From Nitzschia sp. pyKryTriq1 (lineage: Eukaryota; Bacillariophyta; Bacillariophyceae; Bacillariales; Bacillariaceae), in assembly GCA_956465555.1 (NCBI GenBank), contig OY101115.1, forward strand, positions 2,046,001-2,110,000: a stretch of DNA of 64,000 nt, read 5' to 3'. The position numbers and the translations under genes were made by a program. The notes under the pieces were generated by a model. That model was given only the letters and a program-made list of their open reading frames with translations, was not told the origin of the DNA and searched no databases. This document shows, piece after piece, positions 62,172 through 64,000 of this stretch (the stretch's first letter is position 1; each line of letters opens with the position of its first letter).

Positions 62172-64000
62172 ATGAGATTTTCTGGTCTGCGATCTTCGCC
62201 CCTGCTGCATTTGCGGTCTCCCGTATTATGTGGGCAAAAGCTCGCGTCGCAGTACACCAGTCGCTTGTCCAGGGATCCACTCCTCGTCGGACGCGCTAAG
62301 ATTTACTCGGCAGCATGCCGAGGATGGCGGTCGAAGAATAATCATCCTCTCCAGGCCCTCGACGTACGTTGCCTCTCGACGACGACTCTTGGCAGCGAAG
62401 GAGTTTTCAAGCCCTGGAAGTCTCACATGGTAGAATCCAATGGAGATTATCGTGAAGAAGCGTTTCTGGAAGAACACATCGGAGGACCACTCTACGAAAA
62501 TCAAAAGGAGCTTCCACGCCTTCCCGTTCCGACCATTGAGGACACGCTGGCACGATTTTTGCCAACCGCGCTGCCACTGGTAAAGTCAGAAGATGAAAAG
62601 AAAGCTCTTCTTGCTGCTTGTGAGACTTTTCCCGAGCAAGCCAAAATTCTACAGGAACGCTTGATCCATCGAAGGGATCATGAAATGAAGAACTCCAGCT
62701 GGCTGCAGCTATGGTGGAATCAGGTGGGTATTGTACATATTATGCAACTCTGGGTATGTATTCCTTTATTTTCGTCCTTCGTCTTACATCTCGCTTGTCT
62801 TTTGTTCATTTTTCATCCTGTAGCTGGGATACCTGCAGTATCGGGGATCTGTTGTGATCAACGTGTCATACTTTTTCCAGTTTCATGATGACCCGACGAC
62901 GGATCTCGACGACGACAAGACCAGTGTGCAGCGTGCCGCCGCCATGTTATTTGCGACGGGCGAATTCCGAAAGCAAGTTTGTTCTGGAACATTACCAGCA
63001 GACAAGATTGGAAAAAAGCAAACACCACTCTGTTCCACCCCTTACAAATACATGTTCAATGCTTGTCGCATCCCGCAGCCAAAGCAAGATTCGTATCGCA
63101 TTTACGACCCGAGCCGCTACACCCACGCTATCGTTGCCCGTAATGGTCACTTTTTCTCCATTGATATCATTCATCCAAAGACTGGGGATCCTTTGCCAGT
63201 GACAGCCTTGGAAGCGCAATTGGAGCAGTGCGTGAAACTTGCCGATTCCAAGCCGACGGCCAAGCTTGGTTTGCTCACTAGTTCTAACCGGGACACGTGG
63301 ACACACGCCAGACAGAAGTTGATCGAAGTCGGGGGAACGCAGATGGAAAAGGCCTTGGAGATTATCGAGAGTGGAGCTGTCCTAGTGAGCCTCGACGATA
63401 CGACACCTGTGTCACGTGAGGAATGTTGCGAAAAATTGTTAACTGGCGGAAATGCCAGTGTCACCAACCGATGGTTCGGTAAGTCAATGCATTTTCTTCC
63501 GTACTTTTTTAATACCCACTGTTTCTAAGACTTTTCCAAAGACAAGTCGATTCAAATCGTGGTAGCGAAGAACGGCAAAGCGGGATTAATGGGGGAACAC
63601 TCCATGATGGATGGAATGGTTCTGGTCAATCTAGCGAACCACCTCACTAATACAACTTATGCGGACGCCAAAGAGAGGTCGAATAATGCTGAGGACGGAC
63701 CGAGCGAGGTGAAAGACATCTTCGCAGGAGTCGCAGAAAAGATTGACGACGCCGTTCTTTCGCCACTCGTTGACCAAGGTAAGCTTGTCATCCACCTATT
63801 TTCCGATTTGTTTGCAATAGCTTCTAAACGAATTTTGTTTATTCAGCAACAAAGGAATTTGACGGCATGATCTCGGCGCAATCCAATCGGGCGCAAAGCT
63901 TTCAGGGTTACGGAAGCGATTTCATCAAGAAAGCTGGTCATTCTCCTGATGCATTTGTTCAAATGGTGATGCAACTTGCAACCTATCGACTGTTTGGAGA
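62172..64000 (+). CDS. Carnitine O-acyltransferase family, 5' part (runs off window)
   Basis: Transfers acyl groups between CoA and carnitine (or choline); involved in moving acyl units into mitochondria or peroxisomes. Exons 62172-62723, 62824-63478, 63542-63778 and 63847 onward (incomplete). All three introns (100, 63 and 68 nt) keep frame. The N-terminal 60 residues are rich in Arg and Ser with few acidic residues (MRFSGLRSSPLLHLRSP), like a mitochondrial presequence. Family blocks: LPRLPVPTIEDTLARFL, NVSYFFQFHDD, LFATGEFRKQV and YKYMFNACRIPQP. The catalytic His is in LMGEHSMMDGMVLVNL (His near 422). The visible end FVQMVMQLATYRLFG matches the conserved helix before the substrate-binding region. 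Substrate chain length cannot be told without the C-terminal third. Confidence 0.9.

Overview
The window looks like nuclear DNA of a diatom or a close stramenopile relative. The reasons are compact genes with zero to three short GT-AG introns (59 to 243 nt), eukaryote-only families (alpha-SNAP, USP14, KDM4-like JmjC, cyclin, XRN2, kinesin), three proteins whose N-termini look like the signal-plus-transit presequences of secondary plastids, and a copia-type reverse transcriptase fragment. I cannot name the species from sequence alone.

Layout. 0-1.7 kb: a truncated copia fragment running into a broken ORF. 1.9-15.2 kb: adenosine deaminase, alpha-SNAP, a small basic protein, a GtrA-like membrane protein, USP14/Ubp6, a VWA protein with a CaaX end, an NlpC/papain-like protein without an obvious cysteine, and a SAP-domain Tho1/SARNP-like protein. 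16-30.9 kb: a bZIP-like basic protein, a Cys-rich membrane protein, an LRR protein, a low-complexity ORF flanked by inverted short repeats, a putative plastid DUF1995 protein, a coiled-coil protein and an ELM2-SANT-PHD protein. 31-36.4 kb: a degenerate kinesin, a TIR-bounded non-autonomous element of about 660 bp, and a membrane-anchored cyclophilin. 36.5-43.8 kb: two large minus-strand reading blocks that are probably one gene of about 7.2 kb (helical repeats plus a C2HC finger). 45-53.6 kb: an S1-domain protein, a KDM4-like demethylase, a DCC-family thiol protein, an RBBP9-like hydrolase and a PHD/extended-PHD protein. 55.6 kb to the end: a cyclin, an XRN2/Rat1 exonuclease and the 5' part of a carnitine acyltransferase.

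Genes are independently oriented; nothing suggests operons. Functional themes that recur are chromatin (KDM4-like, ELM2-SANT-PHD, PHD-ePHD), RNA processing (XRN2, SARNP-like) and putative plastid proteins (S1, DUF1995, DCC). Nearly every intergenic gap carries clusters of palindromic GTAC-centred motifs (GGTACC, CCGGTA, AGTACT), which are rare inside coding exons. All exon coordinates come from reading splice consensus and codon phase by eye.
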